A DNA stretch of 62,713 bases, from positions 1 through 62,713 of the forward strand of contig CACFYO010000002.1 in the NCBI GenBank assembly GCA_902570545.1. Reading direction: 5' to 3'. Below are positions 7,954 to 16,112 of this stretch, in pieces. How positions within the stretch are numbered: position 1 is the stretch's first letter; each line of letters begins with the position of its first letter. The notes beneath the pieces were generated by a model. The model worked only from the letters and a program-made list of their open reading frames with translations, did not search any database and was not told the DNA's origin. Source of the stretch: an uncultured Pelagibacteraceae bacterium (GTDB lineage: Bacteria > Pseudomonadota > Alphaproteobacteria > Pelagibacterales > Pelagibacteraceae). Position numbers and translations under genes: made by a program.

Positions 7954-8343
7954 TTAAATTAATAAAAATACCAAGCAAATCATTTGGATGAAGTTTATTA
8001 AAACTGAAATAAAGTGAGAGTATTTAAATTTTTTATCCTCCTTTTCATCTCTATATTTGTTGATTAATGGCATCAGCAAATAATTTGAGGTGGCAAATAA
8101 GATTGTGATTAATAAAATTAAGTAAAAATCAATTCCTAGTTTACTTAAAAATAAAAATGTAAGCAAAACAATGAAACTAATCCCTAAATTTACATTATAA
8201 TAAAAAGGAAATATTCTTCTTATAAACTTTCTAGCGTTAGCTTCATCTAAAGTGGTAAATACTACTGGAGCAATAACAAATGAGAAGAATAACATAATTC
8301 CTAAAATCATTGCTGTTAAATAAATACTAATCTGTTCAATCAT
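7954..8343 (-). CDS. four-helix membrane protein (DUF4149-like)
   Basis: 129 residues, nearly all hydrophobic, with four predicted membrane segments at about 5-27, 48-70, 73-92 and 107-129. The first helix with FFSFVIAPVVFTTLDEANARKF, here split across the membrane edge, resembles the DUF4149/TMEM205-like family. No catalytic motif is visible. It lies 3 nt after a 61-residue gene and 30 nt before the methyltransferase gene, suggesting one transcript. Function unknown. Confidence 0.6.
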   Translation of the reverse strand: MIEQISIYLTAMILGIMLFFSFVIAPVVFTTLDEANARKFIRRIFPFYYNVNLGISFIVLLTFLFLSKLGIDFYLILLITILFATSNYLLMPLINKYRDEKEDKKFKYSHFISVLINFIQMICLVFLLI

Positions 8344-8346
8344 AAC

Positions 8347-8532
8347 TTAGTTTTCTATTGAATTTTCCTCTTTCATTAATATTGGTCTACCATCATGTGC
8401 GGTATTAAGTGGTATAATTTTGCCTTTATATTTTGCACATAAAGTTGGTGCGTTTCTAACTTCTTCTCCTAATCTAACTTCCAGATCAACAATTACTAAT
8501 TTTGCATCTTCTAATTCTTTTAATATTTTCAT
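8347..8532 (-). CDS. small conserved-looking protein, 61 residues, unknown
   Basis: A short soluble protein, MKILKELEDAKLVIVDLE at the N terminus and a central RNAPTLCAKYKGKIIPLNTA stretch with one Cys. It has balanced charge and no signal peptide or membrane segment. Tight packing (3 nt to the next gene, 26 nt from the preceding one) and normal codon use argue that it is a real gene. No family recognised. Confidence 0.5.
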   Translation of the reverse strand: MKILKELEDAKLVIVDLEVRLGEEVRNAPTLCAKYKGKIIPLNTAHDGRPILMKEENSIEN

Positions 8533-8558
8533 TTTCGCCTTTGGTTAATTAATTAAAT

Positions 8559-9002
8559 TTAATGACAAGCCTGATTATGCTTTTTAAGCCTCCAATAATT
8601 GTAAGGCCAAGGTGTAACAAATCCAACTGCCAACATTATAGGTACTACCCACCAGGTAAGCATTGCACCACCTGTTAATACATAATCTGTGATATTCATA
8701 GCAACTTCCATACTAATCATAGAAATAAAGCTCATTCCTAATGCAGTTTTTAATGCTTTTTGAAAAGTAAAGTTTTGTTTAATTAAAATAAATGTCTCTA
8801 AAATTACACTTGTAATTAAACCATTAATTATTGCTAAAATCATAATACTTATAACTGGGAATGGAATTTTAGTTAATTGAAAAAATAATATCGTCCCAAA
8901 ATCACCAATAGCACAACCTAACAAACACCAAGCAGTATTCTTAGCACTTCTTCTCCATGTGTGTTTACATTTCCAATTAAAACTTATCGCTTCAGCACTC
9001 AT
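8559..9002 (-). CDS. DUF4396-like integral membrane protein
   Basis: 147 residues with four hydrophobic segments at about 22-42, 48-72, 83-105 and 112-132. The N-terminal WKCKHTWRRSAKNTAWCLLG and C-terminal VGFVTPWPYNYWRLKKH with the final CH are typical of DUF4396 proteins, which often sit near copper or other metal transport genes. The His/Cys residues at both ends could bind metal, but that is inference. First clear gene of a minus-strand group; its upstream region also holds a possible 22-residue peptide gene. Confidence 0.65.
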   Translation of the reverse strand: MSAEAISFNWKCKHTWRRSAKNTAWCLLGCAIGDFGTILFFQLTKIPFPVISIMILAIINGLITSVILETFILIKQNFTFQKALKTALGMSFISMISMEVAMNITDYVLTGGAMLTWWVVPIMLAVGFVTPWPYNYWRLKKHNQACH

Positions 9003-9015
9003 TTATTTCAATTTT

Positions 9016-9084
9016 TTAAAGGATGTATTTATCGCCAAGATACATTGCAAATGCAATCGCAGCGCCTAATAAAATATATTTCAT
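9016..9084 (-). CDS. possible 22-residue membrane peptide
   Basis: An ATG-initiated frame encodes MKYILLGAAIAFAMYLGDKY plus Ile-Leu, a single hydrophobic helix with a charged C-terminal end. It fills most of the gap upstream of the DUF4396 gene, 13 nt from it, on the same strand. The ribosome-binding sequence is weak (AGGT). It is too short to be convincing alone; the even hydrophobicity and its position in an otherwise gene-dense genome are the only support. Confidence 0.3.
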   Translation of the reverse strand: MKYILLGAAIAFAMYLGDKYIL

Positions 9085-9193
9085 ATACCTATCTTATACC
9101 TAAAATATTCTGTGTTTAAAATGTGATATTTTTTCATAATCATAACGAAATTAGAACCTAATTAAAACAAATCAATATTCTAGAAATAGAATC

Positions 9194-9769
9194 ATGAGAT
9201 TATCATTATTCTTTTTTCTTCATTTGGTTGCTTTAGGAATCCTCTTACTCGTTCATCCTCATGCTAAAGCTGAGGATGACGAGTGGTATATAAATGATTT
9301 TGGAGAGTACGTTGTTGCAACAGTACCTGGGGAAGTAATTCACGGAGATAAATTAAGATTTTTTATTAGAAAGTCTGACTGTTTTGAGGTTGGTATGCTC
9401 TTTTCCTTTTCGACAACAAAAGATGTAAAAAATATAGAAGATTTACAGAACACAGATTTGCCAATTAAGATTAACCAGTGGAAAGATTTAAGAGTAGCAA
9501 GAGTAATAACCGTTCATCCAATGTATGGAATGACCATTGTAATGATGCAGACTAAAGGTTTTTATGATCTAGATGAATTTATAGATAATTTAATGAAAAT
9601 GTATAATAATGAAAAAGAGTTTAGTATCAAACTAGCTAGTAGCGATAAGTACAATCCAGATGAGCACTTTGATATATTAGATAACAGTTGGAAACTAGAT
9701 CTACTACCTCATAAAATTAAAGAAGCCCAAAGAATATGTTTTGGACCAGGAGAAATAATAAAAAGCTAG
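9194..9769 (+). CDS. secreted protein of unknown function
   Basis: 191 residues starting with a Sec signal peptide (MRLSLFFFLHLVALGILLL then AKA-ED, cleavage near residue 27). The mature protein is mixed alpha/beta with one Cys early (KSDCFEVGMLFSF) and one near the C terminus (AQRICFGPGE), which could form a disulfide in the periplasm. No family is recognised. It is transcribed alone on the plus strand, flanked by minus-strand genes, and is followed by a possible 18-residue peptide. Confidence 0.6.
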   Translation: MRLSLFFFLHLVALGILLLVHPHAKAEDDEWYINDFGEYVVATVPGEVIHGDKLRFFIRKSDCFEVGMLFSFSTTKDVKNIEDLQNTDLPIKINQWKDLRVARVITVHPMYGMTIVMMQTKGFYDLDEFIDNLMKMYNNEKEFSIKLASSDKYNPDEHFDILDNSWKLDLLPHKIKEAQRICFGPGEIIKS

Positions 9770-9771
9770 TT

Positions 9772-9828
9772 ATGTTTGTTGGAATGGAAGCATTACTAAT
9801 ACTAAGTCTGTTAGGAATTATTTTTTAG
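9772..9828 (+). CDS. possible 18-residue hydrophobic peptide
   Basis: MFVGMEALLILSLLGIIF is encoded from an ATG 2 nt after the preceding secreted-protein gene and ends at TAG, 7 nt before the convergent neighbour's stop. It would be one short membrane helix. No good ribosome-binding site is visible and the length is at the limit of credibility; translational coupling to the upstream gene is possible. Confidence 0.22.
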   Translation: MFVGMEALLILSLLGIIF

Positions 9829-9835
9829 TTAAATT

Positions 9836-11611
9836 TTATTGTCCTAGTGACTGTTTTGCTTCTTCAACAGAGTAGCTAGTTCCATGTTGTTGATTATAAG
9901 CAGCTACCGCATCAGCAAAACTTCCATAACCAAGACCTTGTGCTGTTGCTTCTAAATCTACCGAAACACCTGCGCTTGTTGCAGCTCTAATCGTATCTGC
10001 AACTTCTTGTAAACCGCTATTTGCTGCAGCAGCTATTCTTCCAGCATCAAATGAACTTAATGATCCTGACTGAAGTGCATTTATCATATCAACATTATCT
10101 TGGTATGCAGCAGCATATTCCTCTACAGACCAATTAGCATTGTGTTGTGCGTTTGCTAAATCTGTAAGATCAGCGTAATTATTTATATCCAAATTGTAAG
10201 TATCACCAAATGACCTTGCAAAATCGTCTAAAGTAAATGAAAACTTGAAGCTATCAGAATTAATATCTAAATTTTTTGCGATATCATTAAAGTTATTAGC
10301 CTCATTTTGTATCAGACTACTAAACGAGTCTAGATCTAATAATTCTTTGAAGTTTTTCATCGCTAATTGAGCTTTAATTGATTCAATTTCCTCAGGTGAA
10401 AGAGAAACCTCAATACCTGCATCATCAACTATAATTTCAGGAATTGGATTTTTCCAGGCATTTGCCCAATCACTTAATGTCCAGTCTTTCATTTTAGATG
10501 CTGATGCAACTTGAAGATTTATATCATCAAGTCTTACATTTAATTCATCTCGATAAACTTCTAGAAATCTATTTACAGGTATACCTCCATTTTCAAGATT
10601 CATTATTTGTAACTGAATATCATTAGACTTCTCATTTTTAGTAACTTTCATTGATTTTGTAATATCACCTAAAATTGATAATTCTTTTTGAGAGAATATT
10701 TTAAATTTGGCATTTGAAAGATCTTGTTCATACTTTTTTATAATTTTATCATTCTTAATCTTTTGAAGAATATATTCTGCAATTTTATATCCACTCAATA
10801 ATCCTGAATTATTACTATTTTTATATTTATCTATTTCAATAATAAAAGATGTTAGGAGTTCATAATCTTTGATTGTTATCGATTTTTCTAAATTTTTAGA
10901 AAGTTTTTTAAAATTTTTTTTATACTCACTGTTAAATTTTTTTTCAGTCAATCTATTACTTAGTTTATCATCCGTTATATTTTTTAATTGAGATATATTT
11001 TTGGAAATCTTAGTATGTAATTTAGAATTATTTTTTTCTTGCTTTGTTAATTTGATTGTTTTTATTTCAGCTTGATTTAATAGTTTATATAGAACGTAAT
11101 ATCTTTCTATAGCCTCCTCAGGAGTGTTTTCTAAAGATAAGCCTAGAGCTTCTCTCATTGATTTTCTAGCTTTATTCAATCCATAAATTTTTTGAATATT
11201 TTTCTTAGTAGCGGCATTAATTTTAGGATATTTTTTCTCAAATGTTTCTAAAGACTTTTTATTATCTTTTAATTGTTGCATATAAAAAAACTCAAAATAT
11301 GCCATTCCAAGGATAACTTGGTCAGTATTTTTTTCCATCTGCCCTTTTTTGTTAATAAATGTATCAATGAACTTCTTCTGTGCAATTACTTGTTTTTGAT
11401 GAAAAGAATTTTCATTATCAGAAAACATGCCAGTTGGTGTATCATTTATTTTTTCAAACTTTCCAAATTTTTGAAAGTCTTCCATAAACACTCCAATCTT
11501 GATTTCCTTTTTTGTCCTTTCTGTAGAATTAGCTGCTCCAAAAAGAACTAAAAAAAAGGAAATTAATAAAAATAACTTATTTGCTTTTCTGTAGTTGATA
11601 AATTGAAACAT
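9836..11611 (-). CDS. large secreted protein with a repeated aromatic-acidic motif, unknown
   Basis: 591 residues. A signal peptide (FLLISFFLVLFGAA near residues 14-27) is followed by a Lys/Glu/Asn-rich helical region to about 370, with probable coiled coil around 180-240. The C-terminal third changes to Ala/Asp/Ser-rich, acidic sequence and carries a degenerate decapeptide: WTLSDWANAW (377-386), FTLDDFARSF (459-468), WSVEEYAAAY (494-503) and YSVEEAKQSL (580-589). The pattern is aromatic-S/T-L/V-acidic-acidic-aromatic-A. I do not recognise the family. It overlaps the upstream dioxygenase gene by 35 nt on the same strand. A surface, adhesive or scaffold role would fit the composition but is a guess. 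Confidence 0.65.
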   Translation of the reverse strand: MFQFINYRKANKLFLLISFFLVLFGAANSTERTKKEIKIGVFMEDFQKFGKFEKINDTPTGMFSDNENSFHQKQVIAQKKFIDTFINKKGQMEKNTDQVILGMAYFEFFYMQQLKDNKKSLETFEKKYPKINAATKKNIQKIYGLNKARKSMREALGLSLENTPEEAIERYYVLYKLLNQAEIKTIKLTKQEKNNSKLHTKISKNISQLKNITDDKLSNRLTEKKFNSEYKKNFKKLSKNLEKSITIKDYELLTSFIIEIDKYKNSNNSGLLSGYKIAEYILQKIKNDKIIKKYEQDLSNAKFKIFSQKELSILGDITKSMKVTKNEKSNDIQLQIMNLENGGIPVNRFLEVYRDELNVRLDDINLQVASASKMKDWTLSDWANAWKNPIPEIIVDDAGIEVSLSPEEIESIKAQLAMKNFKELLDLDSFSSLIQNEANNFNDIAKNLDINSDSFKFSFTLDDFARSFGDTYNLDINNYADLTDLANAQHNANWSVEEYAAAYQDNVDMINALQSGSLSSFDAGRIAAAANSGLQEVADTIRAATSAGVSVDLEATAQGLGYGSFADAVAAYNQQHGTSYSVEEAKQSLGQ

Positions 11612-12476
11612 AATGTTTTTTTTTAGGTAATGGAATAATTACAGGTACATCAGTACATCTTGGTACTATTGATTTTTTTCCATAAATGATATTTGCGTCA
11701 TAATTTTCAAAGTTTGTCTCTGGATGAGGATTGCCATCATTAATTATAGGCCATGCATCACATGCTCTATAACCAAATAATATTAAAGGTCTTGATCCAT
11801 TTGTATGGTTTAAGCCTGAGCCATGAATTGTTCGACAATGAAAGAAAGCTACTGAACCTGCTTTTCCAGTCAAAGAAACAGATTTTTTTAAGTTAATTTT
11901 ATTTTTTTTAGTATTAATTTTACCTACAAAGTAATTATCATTACTATGATGACTGAAAAGCTCTTTTTTATGTGAACCTTTAATAACTTTTAGAGGACCA
12001 TTTTTTTCATAACAATCCTCAAGATAAATACCTACTGTTATTAAATCATCATTTGTATGAGGATAAAATGCAAAATCTTGGTGCCATTCAACTAGACTTC
12101 CTTTTTTTTTGTTAGGTAACTTAAAGTTTAATTTACCAAGATGAAATCGTACGGTTCCACCAATCAACTTTTTAACAATATTAATGATTTTTTTATTTCT
12201 TGATAAATCATAAAATAATTTATTGTTATTTTGAGGGTTATTTAATCTGAGTATTTCTTTATTTTTTGAAGAGTTACTGTTGAATACGAAATGAAAATTA
12301 TTGTAACTTTGAGTTCCACCTTGGTCTTTAACTTTTTTTGTACTGTTCTTTTCCTTTGTTACAATCTTATTAATAAGAGAATTTAACTTATTGATATCTT
12401 TCTTTGAAATAAGCTGATCTTTAACCAAGTAGCCATTTTTTTTGTAGAAGTTGCTTTCAGATCTGGTGATGCCCAT
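11577..12476 (-). CDS. phytanoyl-CoA dioxygenase (PhyH) family Fe(II)/2-oxoglutarate oxygenase
   Basis: 299 residues. The iron site is HxD in VEWHQDFAFYPH and the distal His in FFHCRTIHGSGLNHT, with an Arg-containing LILFGYRACDAW strand to hold 2-oxoglutarate. The jelly-roll core spans about 90-265. Enzymes of this family hydroxylate small molecules such as lipids, ectoine or phosphonates; nothing in the neighbourhood fixes the substrate. It follows the azlCD genes by 9 nt and its 3' end overlaps the next gene by 35 nt, an unusually long same-strand overlap here. Confidence 0.85.
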   Translation of the reverse strand: MGITRSESNFYKKNGYLVKDQLISKKDINKLNSLINKIVTKEKNSTKKVKDQGGTQSYNNFHFVFNSNSSKNKEILRLNNPQNNNKLFYDLSRNKKIINIVKKLIGGTVRFHLGKLNFKLPNKKKGSLVEWHQDFAFYPHTNDDLITVGIYLEDCYEKNGPLKVIKGSHKKELFSHHSNDNYFVGKINTKKNKINLKKSVSLTGKAGSVAFFHCRTIHGSGLNHTNGSRPLILFGYRACDAWPIINDGNPHPETNFENYDANIIYGKKSIVPRCTDVPVIIPLPKKKHYVSIYQLQKSK

Positions 12477-12485
12477 TAGTTAATT

Positions 12486-12797
12486 TTATAATAAAAATAT
12501 AATAATCCAATATGAAAATAGTCCAGATATTATTGTAGCTATTACATTTCTTGAAAAATAACCAACAAGTATAGCAACTATTGCCCCAAAAATTTTAGGA
12601 TCATTCATTTCTATAAAAGTTCCATAATCATTAATAAATATTCCAGGAAATATTATTGCTGGGAATACTGCTGATGGAACATATTCTAAAACTGCTTTTA
12701 CTCTTTCTCCTAATAAATCCCTATCAACTAAAGCAACCATAGTCATTCTAGTAAAGTAAGTAATTATGCCTGCAATTATAATTGTAAACCAAGTCAT
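12486..12797 (-). CDS. azlD: AzlD-type subunit of branched-chain amino acid exporter
   Basis: 103 residues with four membrane segments. The N-terminal WFTIIIAGIITYFTRM and the YVPSAVFPAIIFPGIF stretch are typical of AzlD. It works with the AzlC permease encoded immediately upstream, overlapping by 4 nt, to export branched-chain amino acids or analogues. It belongs to a minus-strand run starting with the CinA-domain gene. Confidence 0.85.
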   Translation of the reverse strand: MTWFTIIIAGIITYFTRMTMVALVDRDLLGERVKAVLEYVPSAVFPAIIFPGIFINDYGTFIEMNDPKIFGAIVAILVGYFSRNVIATIISGLFSYWIIIFLL

Positions 12798-13480
12798 TTT
12801 TTTAACCTTAAAACTAATGCAGCAACAAATAATGCAATTATAGGTGAAATGATTATGTAGGATTTAAAAGGAGCATCAAAAAATAGTAAAGAACTTAACC
12901 CACAGGTAATCATAACTATTACATGATCTAATTTTTTAATATCTTGAACAACAATTGCGATGAAAGTTAATGGAACAGCAAATTTTAATCCTAATTCCTC
13001 TGGTACAAATGAGCCAAGAATTATTCCTGATAATGTAGATAACTGCCAACAAACCCATAAAGTTCCACCGCTTCCTAATAAATGATAATGGAGATGTGTT
13101 TCATTTCTATTTTTTTGAAAAAACTTATTAGACTCTGCGAATCCTTGGTCTACAACTAAATAAGATATTATGAGCTTTTTGATAAATGATAATTTTTCCA
13201 AATATTCAGATAAAACTGCCCCATATAATAAGTGTCTAGAATTAATTACCCCTACCGAAGTTACTGCAATTAATGCAGAAGCTCCTCCAGATAGAAGTTG
13301 TAAAAAGACAATTTGAGAAGCACCGCCAAAAATAATGATAGACATAGCATAAACTAGGATGGGACTAAAACCTAACTCAATACCAATTGCTCCACATACA
13401 ATTCCAAAAGGAATTACTGAAAACATATGCGGTGCAACCGCCAATATTCCTTTAGTAAATATTTGTTTTTTTGATAGCAT
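12794..13480 (-). CDS. azlC: AzlC-type branched-chain amino acid exporter, large subunit
   Basis: 228 residues. The family core reads FSVIPFGIVCGAIGIELGFS followed by IIFGGASQIVFLQLLSGGA and NSRHLLYGAVLSEYL, all classic AzlC motifs; about seven membrane helices. It pairs with AzlD in the inner membrane to export branched-chain amino acids (BrnFE type). It starts directly after the cyclotransferase-like gene without a gap, so translation is probably coupled. Confidence 0.88.
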   Translation of the reverse strand: MLSKKQIFTKGILAVAPHMFSVIPFGIVCGAIGIELGFSPILVYAMSIIIFGGASQIVFLQLLSGGASALIAVTSVGVINSRHLLYGAVLSEYLEKLSFIKKLIISYLVVDQGFAESNKFFQKNRNETHLHYHLLGSGGTLWVCWQLSTLSGIILGSFVPEELGLKFAVPLTFIAIVVQDIKKLDHVIVMITCGLSSLLFFDAPFKSYIIISPIIALFVAALVLRLKK

Positions 13481-13888
13481 TTACTTCACTGGTTGTAGAG
13501 CAACTTTTAAGTATTTAGTGTCTAACTTACAGTCTTTGTAACCTTGTTTAACAACATTTAAATATCTTTCAGTTGGATATCTAAATTCAGTTTTATTAAC
13601 CATAATGTAAGTCATTACTTTCTTATGGTAGTAAGTAAAATATAATTTCTTATAAAGAATTGGATAATCTTCATAAACATCTAGTTTTTTTTCATCACTT
13701 TTTGATATTTCAAATAAAGCACCAGGAACTAAGGAATTTTTACTCTTTTCTATATCAGCAGCTCTATATTTGCTTCTAAAGTTTAATCTGTAGCCTTTAA
13801 GTTCATATTTTTTTAGAAAAACAGAGTCTTTACATCTCCGCTTCATTTGAAAAAGATTAAGATTACTTCCGTAAGCAAAATATAGCAT
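13481..13888 (-). CDS. gamma-glutamylcyclotransferase-like (AIG2/GGCT) protein
   Basis: 135 residues with the family's opening YFAYGSNLN, which forms the substrate loop, and the catalytic-type Glu in LDVYEDYP near residue 73. These enzymes cyclise gamma-glutamyl amines or peptides to 5-oxoproline. It overlaps the upstream CinA-domain gene by 1 nt and abuts azlC. The true substrate (glutathione pieces or another gamma-glutamyl compound) is not determined. Confidence 0.8.
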   Translation of the reverse strand: MLYFAYGSNLNLFQMKRRCKDSVFLKKYELKGYRLNFRSKYRAADIEKSKNSLVPGALFEISKSDEKKLDVYEDYPILYKKLYFTYYHKKVMTYIMVNKTEFRYPTERYLNVVKQGYKDCKLDTKYLKVALQPVK

Positions 13889-14640
13889 TACTCTAGTTCA
13901 ACTATTTTAATATTTTTTGCTTTTACAAATTCAAGGATTAGTGAGTTACATAGGTTTATTTTATCTTGATCTTTTGATCTTAATACAATTGATACACCTA
14001 ATTTGCCTTGTCTAAAAAAAGGATAACTACCAATTTCTACATCTTTGTTATTATTTTGAACATCAGTTAATGAACTTGCTATCTCACTTTCATAAGTCAT
14101 TAAATTTATTGTTTTACTAAGAATTGGGTCTCCACCTACTAATATATTGCTAAGTCCACCAATCATTGCTTTTAATATCGATGGAACGCCTGGAAGAGAA
14201 AAAACATTTTCTACATAAAATCCAGGGGCACCACTAGTTGGATTTAAAATAAGATTAGCTGTAACTGGCATCTTTGCCATTTTTTGTCTACCATCATTAA
14301 AATTACCTGGTTCGTAATATTTTTCTAGAATTACAAATGCTTCTTTATGAAATCCATATTCGATATTAAAAGCTTTTGATATTGATTGTGCAGTTATGTC
14401 ATCGTGAGTAGGACCAATGCCACCTGTAGTAAACACATAGTTGTATTTAACTCTTAACTCATTAACAGTATCTATTATGGTTTTTTCCACATCAGGAATT
14501 ATTCTCACTTCCCCAATAGAAATTCCTAGAGAATTAAGCCAGGTAGCTAATGTACTTGTATTCAAGTCTTTTGTTCTACCTGATAATACCTCGTTACCGA
14601 TAATTATAATTGCTGCAGATATTTCTTTTTTATTAGTCAT
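13888..14640 (-). CDS. CinA N-terminal / MoaB-type molybdopterin-binding domain protein
   Basis: About 250 residues from the ATG giving MTNKKEISAAIIIIGNEVLS. An upstream in-frame start at 14694 would run through the divergent sfsA start, so I reject it. The signature TTGGIGPTHDDITAQ is the nucleotide or pterin-binding loop, and SGAPGF and LPGVPSI follow as in CinA (competence/damage-inducible A). The C-terminal nicotinamide-nucleotide amidase half of full CinA is absent. In such stand-alone proteins ADP-ribose pyrophosphatase activity is a known option. It heads the minus-strand run towards azlCD, 22 nt from sfsA. Confidence 0.82.
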   Translation of the reverse strand: MTNKKEISAAIIIIGNEVLSGRTKDLNTSTLATWLNSLGISIGEVRIIPDVEKTIIDTVNELRVKYNYVFTTGGIGPTHDDITAQSISKAFNIEYGFHKEAFVILEKYYEPGNFNDGRQKMAKMPVTANLILNPTSGAPGFYVENVFSLPGVPSILKAMIGGLSNILVGGDPILSKTINLMTYESEIASSLTDVQNNNKDVEIGSYPFFRQGKLGVSIVLRSKDQDKINLCNSLILEFVKAKNIKIVELE

Positions 14641-14662
14641 TTCCAAATATAAATAAAATTCT

Positions 14663-15349
14663 ATGAAATTTACCAACACTTTATTAAAAGGCAAATTACA
14701 ACGGAGATATAAGAGATTTTTTGCAGATATAGAAGTAAATAATAAAACTGTTGTAGCACATTGTCCAAATACGGGCTCTATGATGGGTTTATTAGATCAA
14801 GAAAATGAAGCTTGGATAAGCGAGCACAATGATCCAAAGCGTAAATTAAAATTCACCTTAGAAATGATAAAAGTAAAAAATAGAATAATTGGAGTAAATA
14901 CTCATAGAGCAAATAGAATTGTTGAACATGCGTTAGAAAATAAATTAATTAAAGAGTTTAGTACGATTAAAAATATACGTGCCGAATTTAAGTATTCTGA
15001 TGATACTAGATTTGACTTTTTGTGTGATAAGAAAATATTAGAAGTAAAGAATACTACGTTAATGAGAGAAGATAATATTGCAGAATTTCCAGATGCTGTT
15101 ACATCAAGAGGCACAAAACACCTCCAAAAGTTAAAGGAATCAATTAAAAAAGGATATAAGCCTTATGTCTTATTTTTAACTCAAATTCAGGGTATAAATA
15201 ATTTTAGAATAGCTAAAGATATTGACTCTACTTATTATAAAGAATATTTAGATGCTAAAAAATCTGGTGTAAGCTTTCTTGCTTACAGATGTAGTTTAAA
15301 TTCTAAAGAAATTAAAATTGAAAAGAAAATAAAAATTATAAATGAATAA
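14663..15349 (+). CDS. sfsA: SfsA family DNA-binding / nuclease-like protein
   Basis: 228 residues. The N-terminal OB-like part ends in VVAHCPNTGSMMGLL, the family hallmark, and the C-terminal domain has DDTRFDFL, LEVKNTTL and FPDAVTSRGTKHL, the D/E...K pattern of a PD-(D/E)XK-like fold. SfsA was named for sugar fermentation stimulation in E. coli; its biochemical role is unsettled. It is the first gene of the plus-strand map-pur cluster and overlaps map by 8 nt. Confidence 0.9.
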   Translation: MKFTNTLLKGKLQRRYKRFFADIEVNNKTVVAHCPNTGSMMGLLDQENEAWISEHNDPKRKLKFTLEMIKVKNRIIGVNTHRANRIVEHALENKLIKEFSTIKNIRAEFKYSDDTRFDFLCDKKILEVKNTTLMREDNIAEFPDAVTSRGTKHLQKLKESIKKGYKPYVLFLTQIQGINNFRIAKDIDSTYYKEYLDAKKSGVSFLAYRCSLNSKEIKIEKKIKIINE

Positions 15350-16112
15350 TTATTCAGAAAAATTTGAAAAAATGAGAATTGCTGGGAAGCTTGCCTCTAA
15401 GACATTAGATATGTTAACTAGTGAAGTTAAAGAAGGTGTTACAACTGATAAAATTGATCAATTAGGTTATGAGTTTATAAGAGACAATGGTGGACACTCT
15501 GCTCCACTTTACTATAGAGGTTTTAAAAAATCTTTATGCACTTCTTTAAACCATGTTGTTTGTCATGGCATTCCCTCTGATAGAGTTTTAAATGAAGGAG
15601 ATGTAGTTAATATTGATGTAACAGCAATAGTTAATGAGTACTACGGTGATACCAGTAGAATGTTTACCATTGGAGATATTCCAGTAAAAGCTAAAAACTT
15701 AATAGAGACTACTTACGAGTCAATGATGAAAGGAATAGCAATTTTAAAACCAGGTGTAAAATTGGGTGACATTGGTTATGAAATTCAATCCTTTGTTGAA
15801 CAAAGAGGATTTTCAGTAGTAAGAGATTTTTGTGGTCACGGTATTAGCAATACTTTTCATGAGCAACCTAATATTCTTCATTATGGTAAGAAAAATACAG
15901 GTCATGAACTAACACCTGGTATGACCTTTACAATAGAGCCTATGATAAATGTTGGTAAATTTGACGTAAAAGTACTTAATGATGGATGGACAGCAGTTAC
16001 AAAGGACAAGTCTTTATCTGCACAATTTGAGCATACTATAGGAATTACAGAAGACTCTTATGAAATTTTTACAGAATCTGTTAAAGGTTATAAGAGGCCT
16101 CCATATAATTAA
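15342..16112 (+). CDS. map: type I methionine aminopeptidase
   Basis: 256 residues. All five dimetal ligands of the pita-bread fold are in place: VNIDVTAIVNEYYGDTSRMF (two Asp), CGHGIS (His), TIEPM (Glu) and QFEHTIG (Glu), and VCHGIP carries the active-site His. It removes the initiator Met from nascent proteins in the cytoplasm. The start lies within the last codons of sfsA (8-nt overlap) and its stop shares a base with the purB start, so expression is coupled to the purine genes. Confidence 0.95.
   Translation: MNNYSEKFEKMRIAGKLASKTLDMLTSEVKEGVTTDKIDQLGYEFIRDNGGHSAPLYYRGFKKSLCTSLNHVVCHGIPSDRVLNEGDVVNIDVTAIVNEYYGDTSRMFTIGDIPVKAKNLIETTYESMMKGIAILKPGVKLGDIGYEIQSFVEQRGFSVVRDFCGHGISNTFHEQPNILHYGKKNTGHELTPGMTFTIEPMINVGKFDVKVLNDGWTAVTKDKSLSAQFEHTIGITEDSYEIFTESVKGYKRPPYN

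Noticed and set aside
13888..14694. Longer start for the CinA-domain gene
   Set aside because: It would extend through the divergent sfsA start codon and add a hydrophobic stretch not found in the family; the ATG at 14640 matches the usual N terminus.
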